A program made the translations under genes and the position numbers. Positions 12,881 to 25,607 of a DNA stretch of 64,000 nt are shown piece after piece. The notes beneath the pieces are model-generated. The model saw only the letters and a program-made list of their open reading frames with translations. It was not told the DNA's origin and made no database searches. Numbering within the stretch: position 1 is the stretch's first letter; every line of letters begins with the position of its first letter. The stretch covers positions 78,616,416 through 78,680,415 of the forward strand of contig OX352774.1 of NCBI GenBank assembly GCA_947095535.1, read 5' to 3'. This DNA is from Poecilobothrus nobilitatus. Taxonomy: Eukaryota > Arthropoda > Insecta > Diptera > Dolichopodidae.

Positions 12881-14524
12881 ATACTTTACCTTGAAATATA
12901 CTAGCAAATTTTCCCAAAAGATTGTTGACTGAAGCTATTGTACAAGTTTATAAACGCAAATATTTTTATTTGTGTACTATCTTTTATTTTATCTTCATTT
13001 TATTTTATATTACTATAAATTATATTGATTATGGGATATATACTTATTTTTCTTTAATTATATTATAGTAATTATAACATATTTCGAATGAAAAGCCGGT
13101 GTCTTAAAGACCGCCCAATTGGCTGCATACTAAATATACCATAGGTCACATATATAAAGAATAAAAGTATCATTTATAACCAAAACTCACTTATCAACAA
13201 GTTTATCTATAAGAAATTTATATAAGATTCCATAGAAAGACGAGTTTTATGTTTTCTTGAGTATAAGGATATCAAGAATACTTTTTATAAAATATGATTG
13301 TATTAACTTTATGCAACTTACATTTTATCAGAAACACAATTATTTTTTTATTTCACGAAGCTAATTATAATGACGATGAAGATTCTACGTTATATTGAAA
13401 CAATTCATTTTTCATCACTACAATATTGATTCCTTAATTTAATTATCATTACTACTAACTGCTAACACTACATATTTTTACTGACTTCTGATGGTACAAG
13501 CATGTTATATAACAATATGTACCTATATAAGGGTTAGCATTAAATGGCTGACTATAAAAACTGTAAAAAGAAAAAAAAACAAATATACATCTACAATTTA
13601 TTATTATAGATTATATGTATGTATATAAAGTTATAATAATACATATCTACCTAGTTGCAAGTAAGTAGAATAACAGTTGCTATGAAAATCAATAGAATTT
13701 CATATTATATAGGAAATGTTTTGCATATGTATGCATTGCCTGTTACTACAGACCAAAAAATAACAAAGATTCAATTCAATTTTGAACATATCCATAATTA
13801 TTATCTAGTATATATATATAATATATATATAACATTTTTAGAATTACATGTATAACACTTAAACCGGCGACAATCTATGAATTTAAATTTAAAATTGATT
13901 CTGAATGAACGAGAACCGTTTGTTATCAACGCAAAAGGAATGTACATACATAAGTTTTTACATATTGCAATCTTGTTAGGTGATTTATGAAATTTAAAAT
14001 TATCTTTGCCTTTTGATCCGGGATTCTACCCTTTGATTCTACATATATGCAATTTTATTTGAGGGAAGAGAGGATGAGAATGACGATGATTATAATAATT
14101 TTGTAAAATATATTTTATGAAAATTTTAGTGGTACGATGGTTTAAACTATACACAATTACTTGAAATTGAATAGAATTTGTTTGATAACAAAATGTTACA
14201 ATTCAATATTTAATTTTACATTTTAGTAATTAGAAAAATATATGAGTTATAGTCGTACATACATATATACGTATAACTGTACATATAAAAACGAATTCTA
14301 CTGGTGATTGTAGAAATTACTGTTTACTATATAAAGTTGCGGATTATTTTAATCTTTTTAATACTTTACTGTTTTTAATGAGACATTTTAGAAATAATTT
14401 AAAAGTTATTTTAAAAGTTTTTGGACAATAAAACTTTTAAAATATCAAAATTAAAAAACTAAATACAGTTAAAATGGCTTATAGCCAATATTATGGTTTA
14501 TTGTTACAATTCGCTTATAATGAA
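12881..14524. other. A+T-rich non-coding sequence
   Basis: No gene seen. TA-rich tracts lie at 13808-13832. An open frame at 13655-13855 has no recognisable domain. Confidence 0.4.
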
Positions 14525-16120
14525 AACGAGGAAGAATACAGTTGCCTTTGTCAACTCTTAGATATCCGTACGAACCGTTAGTATGTTAACAGCCTGTCAC
14601 TCTGCTCACAATATTATTTTTTTAATATTTTAGTATTTTAAAATAATTTGGGTGAATTTTATAATTTCTAGAACTATGGGTTGTACATATATTCAAACTA
14701 TATGGTGATATGTACATTCTTCGAAAGCAGATTCTAACCTTTCACATAACGATTATCAATCCAAAACTTTTTCAAATATTCTATAGTACCATTTAATACT
14801 AAGAGGTAAATGTATATTAAATTTACTTAGTATAAAATAGTAAATATAATTTTAAATATTATATTATATTATATTTAAATATTCCATTGACAGAATAATT
14901 TCTTATAAGTACAATAAAATACATATATGTATGTAAATACGGCGCTATATAATATACATCTATACTCTTATCATTCATTCACTAGTGACGTATGCGATAT
15001 GTAAATAAACATGATATGATATAAGTATGTATATATATTAATATCATATAAATAAAAATTCTTCAAGCAACCGTTATGTTGTATATTTATTTACATTTTT
15101 ATGTACTACGCATTATATCCTCAACAATTTCAAATTATCGAGTAAAACAAAATGCAAAAAATTTGTTGAAGAATTTTGTTAGAAAATTTGAAAAAATCAA
15201 GTAACACTTTCGTCAATTATAAAGTAACCCTATATTATTAAAAAAAGTTGTTAAGAGAAATAAGAATATAATGTTGAAGCTTTAATTTTTATGTATTACT
15301 TTAAAAAAATTCTAACAGGTGTTCAAGTTACAGGTGTTTAAAAATAGAAAATTTTCAGTTTTTGACCCCTTACAGCTCCTAAACGGGGGGTGATACAAAA
15401 AAAATTTCTGAAATGACTCATACTTATTTTCAAAGATCTAACTTCTGTCAAAATTTCAAGTTTCCAACTTAAACCGTTTAGAAGATAGAAGGGTTAAAGG
15501 ATTTTGCAAAATTTTAGTTTCGCATAACGGTAAATTAAGACACCGTATGCCACAAATATATATATATTGTATATATAGTTTTAAAGCTAATAAAAGTAGT
15601 GATCGTTTGGCGTTTTCAAAATGAAGATATACCTTACACAACTTGTGCTATAACAATTTAAATATAGAGCTTTTTTGAACCTTTGGGGAGCTGTAGCTCC
15701 GTAACGGGTGGGGCTACAAAAAAAAGTTATTAAAAATAAAATTAATATTTTTGTGAGATCTATCAGCGGCTAAAATTTCATAGCTCTATTGCAAAAAAAA
15801 TGTGGGGATCTAAAAGTTAGGTGTTCGAGAGCTACCCTAAGGCTTGGTCCAAACTCAACCAAAAAAAATAGAGAACCTACAAATTACTCCCAAAAAATTT
15901 TGTGTAAATTTCAAGATTCTAGCTTTCTTAGTTTTTGAGTTAGCGTGCTGACGGACGGACGGACGGACGGACGGACGGACGGACGGATATGGCTCAAAAG
16001 TCTTAGAATTTTTTTCTGATCCGATCCATACCTTTGAAGGTATATCTAGCTCGCTTATTTCGAGGTGTTACAAACGGAGGAGTAATTTTATTATACCCGA
16101 TCCTATCGTACGGGTATAAA
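14525..16120 (-). mobile_element. HINE-A, near-complete copy (DINE-1/INE-1-like, non-autonomous)
   Basis: Read on the minus strand, the 5' end at about 16120 is TATACCCG, followed by its own inverted copy CGGGTATA (16091-16118 holds both arms). About 110 bp further in lies the microsatellite (15951-15987). Near the 3' end the subterminal repeat is preserved with one change (ATATCCGTACGAACC), then the hairpin AGTTG-ACAAAGG-CAACT and the terminus CTTCCTCGTT (about 14526). Length is about 1.6 kb. This layout is that of Helentron-associated interspersed elements; no Rep/helicase frame is present. It is uninterrupted at both places where the HINE-A at 56329-61946 is split, so it serves as the empty-site reference. 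Confidence 0.75.
15951..15987 (+). repeat. (GGAC)n microsatellite inside HINE-A
   Basis: About nine ACGG/GGAC units in tandem. The related copies near 56470 and 56695 hold only about one to two units, so the tract has expanded here or shrunk there. A tetranucleotide (GTCC)n tract at this place is characteristic of DINE-1-like elements. Confidence 0.9.
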
Positions 16121-16299
16121 AATATTATGACTACATCTATTTTCGGAGTTTTCTTCGTATTTTATTTCGCTTATAGTTAAGAACGTTTATAGTCATATAT
16201 CTGTTATTATCATACAATTTAATTTCCAAAAATCTTCAATTTTATATAATGGAATGTTGTTTATTTATAGTCACTTTGTCGACAAAACGTCAAATTTTT

Positions 16300-16700
16300 G
16301 TAGTGTGATGAAACAGGAAATACCAGTTGAATACAAGTGTGACATTTCAACAATTTCAAAAATAAAGACAAAAAATCTTACAAAGCAAAATAGAAATATT
16401 GAATCGAAAATATCAGAAGCGAAAAATAGCAAAAAATTGACGAAGCTTTGTAATGCTTTGGATTCAAAATATGCGAAGTAAAAATGGTTTAATAAGTGAG
16501 CCACTAATTAGGAACAAGCGAAGAAATACACTATTATTTTAAACATAGAATTTAATCCTAGTATTGGCTGGTTATCAGTTCGCTGATTTAAAAAGCAAAG
16601 TAACGTAATATTAAAGGAGCACACGGAGAAAAAAATGCAGCTGATATTAAATGTGCAAATTACTTTCAATCATCTGGGCCTTATTTAGAATTTCTTTTTT
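16300..16700 (+). pseudogene. broken pogo/Tigger-type transposase, N-terminal part
   Basis: Decayed plus-strand frames keep the order of a Tigger/CENP-B-type DNA-binding region. The first helix-turn-helix is about 16308-16440 (KQEIPVEYKCDISTISKI, then NRNIESKISEAKNSKKL). The second half has ALDSKYAK, then KWF, and NIEFNPSIGWLS followed after a frame change by FKKQSN (about 16540-16605). Then comes GEKNAADIKCANYF (about 16625-16675). The family pattern is TIYDIKK...LY.WF...GWL.RFKKRHGI...GEK.SAD...A..F. Stops and frame changes break it, and the DDE catalytic part is absent. It begins about 180 bp beyond the HINE-A end. A domesticated CENP-B-like gene is unlikely given the damage. Confidence 0.65.
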
Positions 16701-19700
16701 GTTCCTTTTATAGGCACAAATGGCTTATAATGACATATTTTCCTGAATTTTTTTGTGTGACAATAAGCGATTTCTACTGTTTAAATATTTTTTTTTTAAT
16801 TAATTAAAATTCATTATTTATTAGAATTGTTTATTTTATTTATGAAAAGAATTTTTACATTTTTTATTTACTTTGGATGTGAGATTTTACGGTTAACTTT
16901 CACTTTTGTATTTGTATTCATCAGACAATCTAAAAAAAATAGTCCAATTTAGATTTCTTGAAGCAAATCTTGAAAATATTTTTATATGGCTTCAATTCTT
17001 ACAATATTTAGATTGTAGTATGGAAATAATTATTGGTTTGCGTACTCAAGAAAAGAACAAATTAGGATTGTATATATAGAGATTTTATAAGGTTTTATAC
17101 CGTAACGTCAAACGTATCATAAAACGTAACGTCAAAATTTCACGTCGACATTTTTTTATGAAACGATAGCATAGAGTTTGTGTTTGAGTTGCAATCTTGT
17201 TAATATGTGTAGTAAATATAAGCTTATACAGTCAATTGTTGCACGAAGCTCAATATAAATCCAATTACTTGTTTTATTATATTGTTATCAAATATATAAT
17301 TATTAAAGATTGAGGTTAAGAAGCGAGTAAACAAAATAACAGGGCGAAATAAACTTACGCTAATTAATTTTCGTAACGTCAACGTGCATTTTTATGGTAC
17401 TATTCAGAATTATCTTGGTAACATTGTTTATTAAGATGTTAAACAACAATAGTCCGTCCAGTAGAGTGACCATCTAAAAAGTTGAAGAACATCTTAGCTG
17501 CAGCTTATTTTAATTATTTTTAAAACAATTACTTCTAATTAGTTAAAACTGTCGGTTTTATATGTCTAAAAATCAACTTTTAGGTTCATGATCTTGGACT
17601 TTTACAATATGTAAGAGAAGACAAGGAATTTTTTTTTTTTGTAAAAGAGAATTGCAGAAATTCTAAATTAGTTTTTAATTATTTTTATGAGTTCTTTAGG
17701 CATCCTTCATACGTAACTACGTTTTTAAAGGTTCCAAACTATAGAACGCTAGAACAAATCCAAATATCTTCTATATTTATTATTATAAAAATTAAAAAGT
17801 TAATAAAACTTTTCTACAATGAAAGAGAAGGAAAGGTCATAATCATGAAGATTGTAAGATACCTATTGCAATATTTTCTATAGGTACTTTAATTTTTTTC
17901 TTTATTTGACTACATACTATAGCAAACCAATATTTTGGTTTACAAGTAGAATTTTTTTTGTCATATTATATTTTTGTATACATTTGCGTATTTAAATAAT
18001 ATAATATATTAACTTTTAAAAATAAGCACGTTGTGGTTTCATTTTTAGTTTCAGTTTTAAACCTCACAATAGAGGTTTAAAATTATACATTTAAAAATCA
18101 TCTCGAAATTCTGTTGTTCAAACCAAAAAAATTAATTTTTACCTTTTAATATAAAAACAAATCGTATATAAAATTACTTTTAAAGATATCGAGTGCAATT
18201 TTTTACTCTGATGTTTAGATGAGTTTGACCTAAGCTCAAAATATTACATATAAGTGACAGCATTACTAATTCTAGATACCTATATTTTTATTTTGACATA
18301 CGAACCATGTAGAGAAAAGTGTGATAAAAAAATGATTTTAATGAAATAAAATGAAAAATTATTTTAAAAAAACCAACAAAACAAGAAACAAAACTTGAGT
18401 CAATCTGACTCCGGTTTACCGTATTTAATTATGTGAAATTAAATTTATAAAAATATTACTAATTTTCAAGTTTCTTTTGTTAACCATGTTGTAATCTAAT
18501 ACTAATCTAGGTATTATTCTTATTTTATTAATTTTGTATCTTTTAGAAGTTCTCTCAAATCTATTCGCAGAGATTTTGATGTCAAATTAGTAAAATCACG
18601 TGACCATCACCACATTTTAAACTTTTCGATATAATTATTTGTGAAATCTTTATAATCAATTATCTCAAAAGTCATTAAAAGATAAACCACTCCTAACCAT
18701 CAAACCATGAAATAATTTCCTTATTTTGACATCTTATATCTTCAACCGTAATGCTTCAAACTATTAATGTGACTATTATATCCATGCATATTGTAGCTAA
18801 TCATTAACGGTGAATGTAAATATACAACTATGACAAGAAACAGAACCAAGGATAATGTGAAGCAATTTAATAATTAATGTTAAAACCAAAAATAACCTGC
18901 ATTAAATTTTTCCGTTATTTATTTTAATAAAAAATTTTCCAAATTCTAAATCAGCAAAATAAAATCTATATGTGAAATGAATGAAGAAGAGCAAAATTAA
19001 CAGTAATAGGAAACTATACGATATTGAAAAATAATCAATAGTCAATTCATGCATGGCATTATTCATTTATGTATAACTTAATTTTTTAAATGAAACATTT
19101 TATGAACAGTATAATAATGTCCTTCAAAAAATAATATATTCATATTTCCTTTTTCTTTTTATTTATTTTGTTTATCATTTATTTTATTTCTTTATAATTG
19201 AAATTTGAACACGACAACACGCCAGGATTCTTTTGTTCCTCTTCTAACAAAAACAAAATACAATAGATTTATTTAAATATTTTTTAATATTCTAAAATAA
19301 TGTCGTGCAATAAAAATTGTTTATGAATAGAATTAAGACAAAATGAAACAAAATTTGTAAAACACTTTAACTATATAAAAATATTATAAATATTACAAAA
19401 TTTTTACAAACATAGCATGTATTTTTTGCTTTATCAAAGATACCAGAACTACCAGCAAACATCCACAGATACCAAAGATACCAGAACTACCAAACCATTC
19501 TACAGATCTTCAATTTCTTAGTGGGAGAACAACAGCAGACAGAAGATAGAATTATAAGTAGAAGTAAAATCCACAATTCTTAATAAAAAGAACAACACTA
19601 TAAATCTACATTTAAATATGATATTTTTGTACTTATTTTCCAAAGACCGACAGATATTATTCGTAATTAACACGAAATTGCACTTTAAAAAATTTATTCG

Positions 19701-19747
19701 ACTTTTATAATTTCTAGCGCTTCGTTCCAACTGCTTCTAACTGCAAT
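16701..19747. other. A+T-rich non-coding sequence
   Basis: No gene found. Two small ordered items: the motif CGTAACGTCAA repeated near 17100, 17126 and 17371 (see findings), and a short direct repeat CAAAGATACCAGAACTACCA at about 19435 and 19473. Confidence 0.4.
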
Positions 19748-19917
19748 TTCTAGTACTCTTTTTATTTAGCCTTTCCTTTTCAGGCGTCGCTGTAAATGTC
19801 GTAAGTGGAAATTATTCTTACAACGTGTGTGGGATTCGAACCAACACTCCCTCGTTAATTATAGCGTATTTTATACGCTCTAACCCACTAGGCCACCGAG
19901 ACCCCATTCTAGCACTT
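19748..19917 (-). mobile_element. tRNA-derived SINE, 3'-shortened copy
   Basis: Same family as 5113-5310, on the minus strand (body about 19758-19907). The A box TGGCCTAGTGG is the complement of 19885-19895, and the B box GGTTCGAATCC that of 19832-19842. The hairpin with the AGCGT stem is preserved. The 3' part stops soon after the CGCCTGAAAAGG block and lacks a long A tail. Flanking TTCTAGTACT (19748-19757) and TTCTAGCACT (19908-19917) look like an aged target-site duplication with one change, so this copy is older than the one at 5.1 kb. Confidence 0.8.
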
Positions 19918-22900
19918 CTTTCGAGATAAATATTTCGTAAAACTAAGAAAGAAAGATCTGAAGGTCGCAAAACTTCTTAAAGTATTAAAATTCTTTAGAA
20001 AATAAAAGTCTTTGAATATATTGATGACTGCGTATTTTTATAACTATGATTGTTTAAATCCATTAAAAGCTTTTTATATATGAAATTTAGTTCATTAGCT
20101 TAATTAGAAATCTTCATTAATATAAGTTTACAATACACTCTTTCTTTTATACTTCTAAATTAAACTTATTTCCATTAAACTGATGACTTTTGTTTTCAAT
20201 ATCCGAATGCTCAAATATGTTCAATTATAAGTTCTACATTACAATATTCTTTGTTACTATTCTGTTTTTTTTTTTATATAAAAATAATTTAATATAAAAT
20301 TTTCTTTTACAAATAAATATTTACAAAATCTTATTATATTTATTTCTGAACTAAATAAGAACTCCAACATTCGATACACCATACCATGTTATGAAATTAC
20401 TGCTGCTGTACCCCCTGTTGATTTAAAGAATTCGATGAAAAATTTAAGAATAAAAAAATTGTGACAGGATTATGAGCACGCTTATAATAATGAATGAAAA
20501 ATGGAAAATCTGTAACAAATAACTGTTAAAAAACAATAAATTCCATTAATGTTATTTTCTTAGTAAAAGAAAATTCTTTTAAGCATTTCAACAAAAGTAT
20601 ATAAGTATAAGTGTACCAGTCTTTCAGAGTCGACCTCATTAAATCGAAACCAGAAGTTTTCCATTTTTTTTCGTTTTTGTTTTGTTTGTGTAAATGAAAG
20701 TAAAACATATAGTCAAATAAAGAAATTTAAGGAAAATTTTTCTTCTATTTTCCACCACCGTTATCAATTTTTTTGTTTGTTTGTTTTTTTTTTTTTTAAC
20801 ATAATGCGATCATGCTTTCAGCTTGAACTAATTTTGAAATTAATTTTTCAATTTACCTCTTGTAGACAAAGTAACAGTAGTGATAAAAGGCAGGGTATAC
20901 AGTATATATAATATTGCCCACTGACTTCTAATGAAGTTTCCATATTTCCATTTAAAATATTTTGTTTTACTTTATTAAAAAAAAAAAAAAAAATTAAATA
21001 AAATAAAAAGTTTATAAAAAATAGTAATTTCTTTTATATTTTAACAAATTACTGAATAACTTCAAAATGTCAGTTTCAATTTGTTTGATTGCATGTCTAA
21101 ATTAATTTCCCCTAACCTTAATAAAATATTTTTTTGTAAAGAAAAACAAAAAAAAAAAAAACAAAAAGTAAAATCAACTAGAAATTTTTTTTTTTTTATA
21201 TGTATATAAACTATTGTATTACCCAAGAATATAACCCAAGTCTTAACACACATTATATACACACACACACTACAATATTATAAAACTGCGAAACTAATGT
21301 TAACACTAACGGTAATGTAACCAAACAAAATCAAATAGAATTCCTGCTAAACTGTATTTTTCTTCTTTTTTTTTTTTCTTTCTCTTTTATTGGAATACCG
21401 TCGGCTACTTGACTGACTTAATTTAAAGATGTCTTCATGTTCTAAAAAAAAAAAGAAACACGGTTATGTAATCGAGAACGTTTTTACACCTACAGATTTT
21501 CTTTATACCTTTCACTTTTTATTCATAATGTACAAAACTTTTTCAATTTTTTTTTTTTTTTTGTTTATTTTAATAAAAAACGCTATATTGAATTGTGATA
21601 AAGTTTTTAAAATATTTTAAATGTTCTCAATGTTAATATATTCGCCATTATATATAACACTAGGAAAATTAGAAAGAATTCTATTATACAAATAAACACT
21701 GTTCTGAATGAATTAACACTGTTTTTAAACTGAAAAAATGCACTTTTTAGTTTTGATCAGTCCATCGGTCCTTTTTTTGTTAAATACTTTTGTATAATGC
21801 TTGACTTAAAATATTGAAATGCATATCTGCATGGCTAAATATAAAAAAAAAAATTTTAATTTGTGCAATCGATTCGTTAGGAATCTAAAATCTCACAAAT
21901 TTGGAAAATTAGGTACTATATTCATTTGGAGATTTGGAGACTAAAGAACTACTCGATATTTAGACGTCAAACGAACGGAAATTTCTTAAAAGTTGTAAAC
22001 AAAAATGAATGCAGTTTAAATATTTACAACTTCTTGTTCAAATTTACCTTTGTGTAAAAACATAATTTTCAAAAATTTCTGCACCTTAAAGATAGCACCA
22101 TCTTATTTTTATCAGAGTCAATTAATTCAAAATAAGTTTGAGTTGCATTAGAAATTTGTTTTTTCATTTTCCTTTGCTAAAATTTGAAACATTAGATATA
22201 TACTTCAATCTTTGAAAATGGTTTTTCTCAAACAACTTTTATAAGAAAATTTAAATGAATTCTTACCTCAAAACTTATCATCATATCAACTTTTTATATA
22301 TTATGTCTTTTTAAAGATTCTTGAATGTTTTTTTGTTCTTCAATGTCAATTTACGATGGAAGGAAACAAAAAAGAAGACAACACAATGCATTAGGGATGG
22401 TAATGTCATATTTTTTACTTCCCAATCAGAAATCTGAAGAGAATCTAAACGAAAGCTTACAAATTTTCTTTGAGAGCTCAATCCTTTATATATATTGTTT
22501 ACCATTTGAAGTTCTGTAGAAAAAAAATATACCACCAACCAAACAACATATTAAGTAATTTTTTTCCGTCTTAAAGAGATGCTAAATTTGAACGTGTAAA
22601 ATTTGTATTTATTAAAATGATTTTTATCTTCAGCACCTTATCTATAATAGAATGAATTCTTGGAATTTCCATGCACTATAATGGCTCTTGAAGAAGATTA
22701 CATTTGCATTAAGAAATGCATTAATAGGATAACATAGGATTGTATTAAGAATTACTGAGAAAACTGTTCTCTTATCTCATAGATAAAATTACTGATTAAA
22801 CTTAAATTTGAAAGTATTTACAATACTTATTCCTAATCAACTTAATAATAGTTTTAATAAGTTGAACAACGTCAGATTTTAAATTTGGAATAAATTCAGG

Positions 22901-23726
22901 TTAAAATGAATGAAGTGTTTCGACTTTTGCCGAAATATTCTCAAATTTTTGTTTTCGGAGAATAGTTTAAAAAAATCCCCAACATTTTGAAGTCACACAA
23001 AAAAAAATTAAATTTGAACATAAAAATAAATTTTTGATTATAAAATAACTTATAAAAGGAATAAAGAAATACTCATTAGCGCTTCAAATTTAAATTTCAA
23101 TTTTTAGTAATATTTTCATTCCTTTTTTTGCCCCAATCTTTCATCTTTTTTTTTTAGTTATCAGATTCTGTTTTTAATAATAGACACGCGCTCTAATTTA
23201 TCATTCATGCATTTTTTTTTTTTTTGCCTAGACAAATTTTTAACGTCTGATGGTTGAATGACTCGAATCAACAATAAAAGACATGACAAACAACATGTTT
23301 AAAAGACTTGCAACATTTAAAAAATAGAAAAAAAAAAACAAAAACTGAACAAAAAAAAGGTAGTGTCATGCTAATGAAATGTGGTTTAACTTAGAACATG
23401 TGAAGAAAATAAATGTGATACGGTTCTCATATATTATTATAATATATAAAAATTTAATGTAACACTTTTTCTAATTAGATGGAAAAGGAAAAGTATTTAT
23501 TTAATGGTAAACATTTAAAAAATTATTTTTTTTATATTTCAAAAAGTTATTGTAGTTTTGTTTTTTTCAATTAACTTAACACTATAATTAATGGATATAA
23601 GAAGGTTTTTAAAATGTTATATCAACTGAGTTAGACCCATAAATAGAAAATTTATGTACATTTTCAGATCTTTTTAAAAATTTGTACAAAGATTATTGGT
23701 TATAAGAGAATATGTTGTATCATGGC
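19918..23726. other. A+T-rich non-coding sequence
   Basis: No gene or classified repeat recognised. Long A or T runs are common (17 consecutive A near 20977). Overlapping open frames on both strands at 22311-22538 have no recognisable domain. Confidence 0.4.
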
Positions 23727-24215
23727 TCAGGTTAGTGAAAAAATATAGTATCATGTGGTTAAATATTTTTTATTGTATCTCTTGAACTAACAGCCCTATT
23801 GACAACATTAATTTATGCTTATCTGAAAATTCTCAAGATTTTCTTTTTGGAACCTTTGTGGATTTATGATATTCATATATTCTCTTTATTAGAACTATTT
23901 TTCTGTATAATTTGAACGTATACTTCAAATAGTAGAATTCTTTGATTAATTTTGAAAATGGCAAGGAAATGGCAGAAATGGTTTTAAAGCCATAGAAATT
24001 TTTAGACTTTGTCATGTTTAATTATGAATAAAAATAATTATAAACAACTTTTTTTTTTTGTTTTTTCTATTTTTTATTCAAATTATTTTACCTTTTTGAT
24101 CAAAGAAGAGATATCTTGAATTCTTTCAGATAAGCATAAGAGTTGTCAATAGACCTGTTAGTGCAATTAATTCAAAAATTAAACCTCGCAATGATACGTT
24201 ATCACCAACCTGAAC
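23727..24215. repeat. imperfect large inverted repeat (arms about 110 bp)
   Basis: The left arm (about 23727-23842) and the right arm (about 24106-24215, opposite strand) share blocks in order: CAGGTTRGTGA, GTATCAT, GGTTAAAT/GGTTTAAT, ACTAACAG, CTATTGACAAC, TTATGCTTATCTGAA, TTCAAGAT/CTCAAGAT. The spacer is about 265 bp and A+T-rich. The right arm, read on the minus strand, is open for 28 codons (QVGDNVSLRGLIFELIALTG onward) and may be a coding relic; the left arm is more decayed. It could be a foldback transposon or an inverted pair of one repeat. Confidence 0.5.
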
Positions 24216-24562
24216 AATGACAGAGCATGGTTTTTAATGCACAAGTGTTTGCATTTAATGTTTGTGTAAAGTTTGGTTGAAATCCGACGATCTGTTGAAT
24301 TCAGTTAAATAGTAAGAATACCAATATTTTTATTGGAACCAATTAACTCAAAAAAAAAATAAAAATTGAGAAGACCAGTTTGTTCAATTATGTTTGCTTA
24401 AAATAATGTTTGCTTCTTTTAATCCAGAATCCTGTCGTCATTTTGAAAAATCTATGAAATAACTAAGAAATGTTCAGTCTTTAGAATTTAAAATATTATA
24501 GAATGTAGCTTTACTTTGTTATCAATTAAGTCAGATAATAAAAACGCTCCTTATAAAATTCC

Positions 24563-25230
24563 TTTTTAGCACATTTCCAAACGTGCCTATAAGTTTCACT
24601 CTGTGTATCCGTCAATCTGTTCACAAAGCTTATACACCGTTTAAAATAAAACAATGAAATTTTAATCATGAGTAAACGTAAAAGAAAAATTAATGTTGTA
24701 GAACAGCTTTTTCATGTAGCCCCAACCATTACAGCGGAGCTACAGGCCATCAAACTTTGAAAAAGCCCTATTTTTAAATTGGTATATCTCATGTTCTGCG
24801 AAACAGTTTTACAATCTAAAAATGTTTGAAGACCGCAACTTTCTTACTTTTACAAAACAATTAATCATGAAATGTTTTGCAATTTACTATTTAAATTTAC
24901 CGTTATGTGAAAACAAAATTTTGCAAGATTTTTCTTCATCCATAACTCCGGCACGCTTTTAGTTAAAGCCTTAAAACTTTAAGACCAGAAAGATATTTTA
25001 GAATTAATGTAAGTTGTCTCAGAAAACTATTTTACCACCTCCCATTTAAGGACTGTTAGGGCTCAAAAACTGAAAAAAATTTAAATTTTAAACACCTGTA
25101 ACTTATGTACATATGTACAATTTTTTTCAAAATAAAGGGCGAAAGCTAAAATGTCATCTTTATTATTTTGCATGTGTTAATAGATTTTCTTAACTATGTA
25201 GAGTTCCCTTAAAATTAAAGAAGCATCTCT
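24563..25230 (+). mobile_element. HINE-C repeat copy (single unit)
   Basis: It starts with TTTTTAGCACATTTCC, which is also the 5' end of the copies ending at about 47135 and about 56257. Then follow TTTCACTCTG with a TCCGTC remnant, a CTACA block, TTTACCGTTATGTGAAAAC (24896-24914), CACTCCGGCACGC-like sequence, and the AACACCTGTAACTTA block. These internal blocks are shared with the core of HINE-A, so the two types have a common ancestor, but the TATACCC terminal repeat is not seen. Non-coding. The 3' limit is approximate. Confidence 0.55.
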
Positions 25231-25607
25231 TTATTTTTCATATTTTTTTTACATTCTGCTTTGTTTTTTTTTAAAGTCAATAAAAATCCATAATATAAAT
25301 AAAACTTTAAATTTCAAAATTTGACTATTCACAAGTTCATACAAACTTCTTTTAAAAACAAGCTCATATTATCAAAATTGTAGCCTCTTATCAGATCCTC
25401 TAAGATATTAAAGTTTTTACTAATACCATAATATAATATTTAGGTACTACTTAAGCTTAAAATAAATTTAATTTTTTTTGAACTGAATACTATACCTAAA
25501 ATTATGCTAATAACAGGTTGGATGCTTAAAACAAAAATTAAAAAAGACTATGTTTTGAAGGTTTAAAAAGTTGTATTCAATTTTATGATTCAATATAATA
25601 CAATTCC

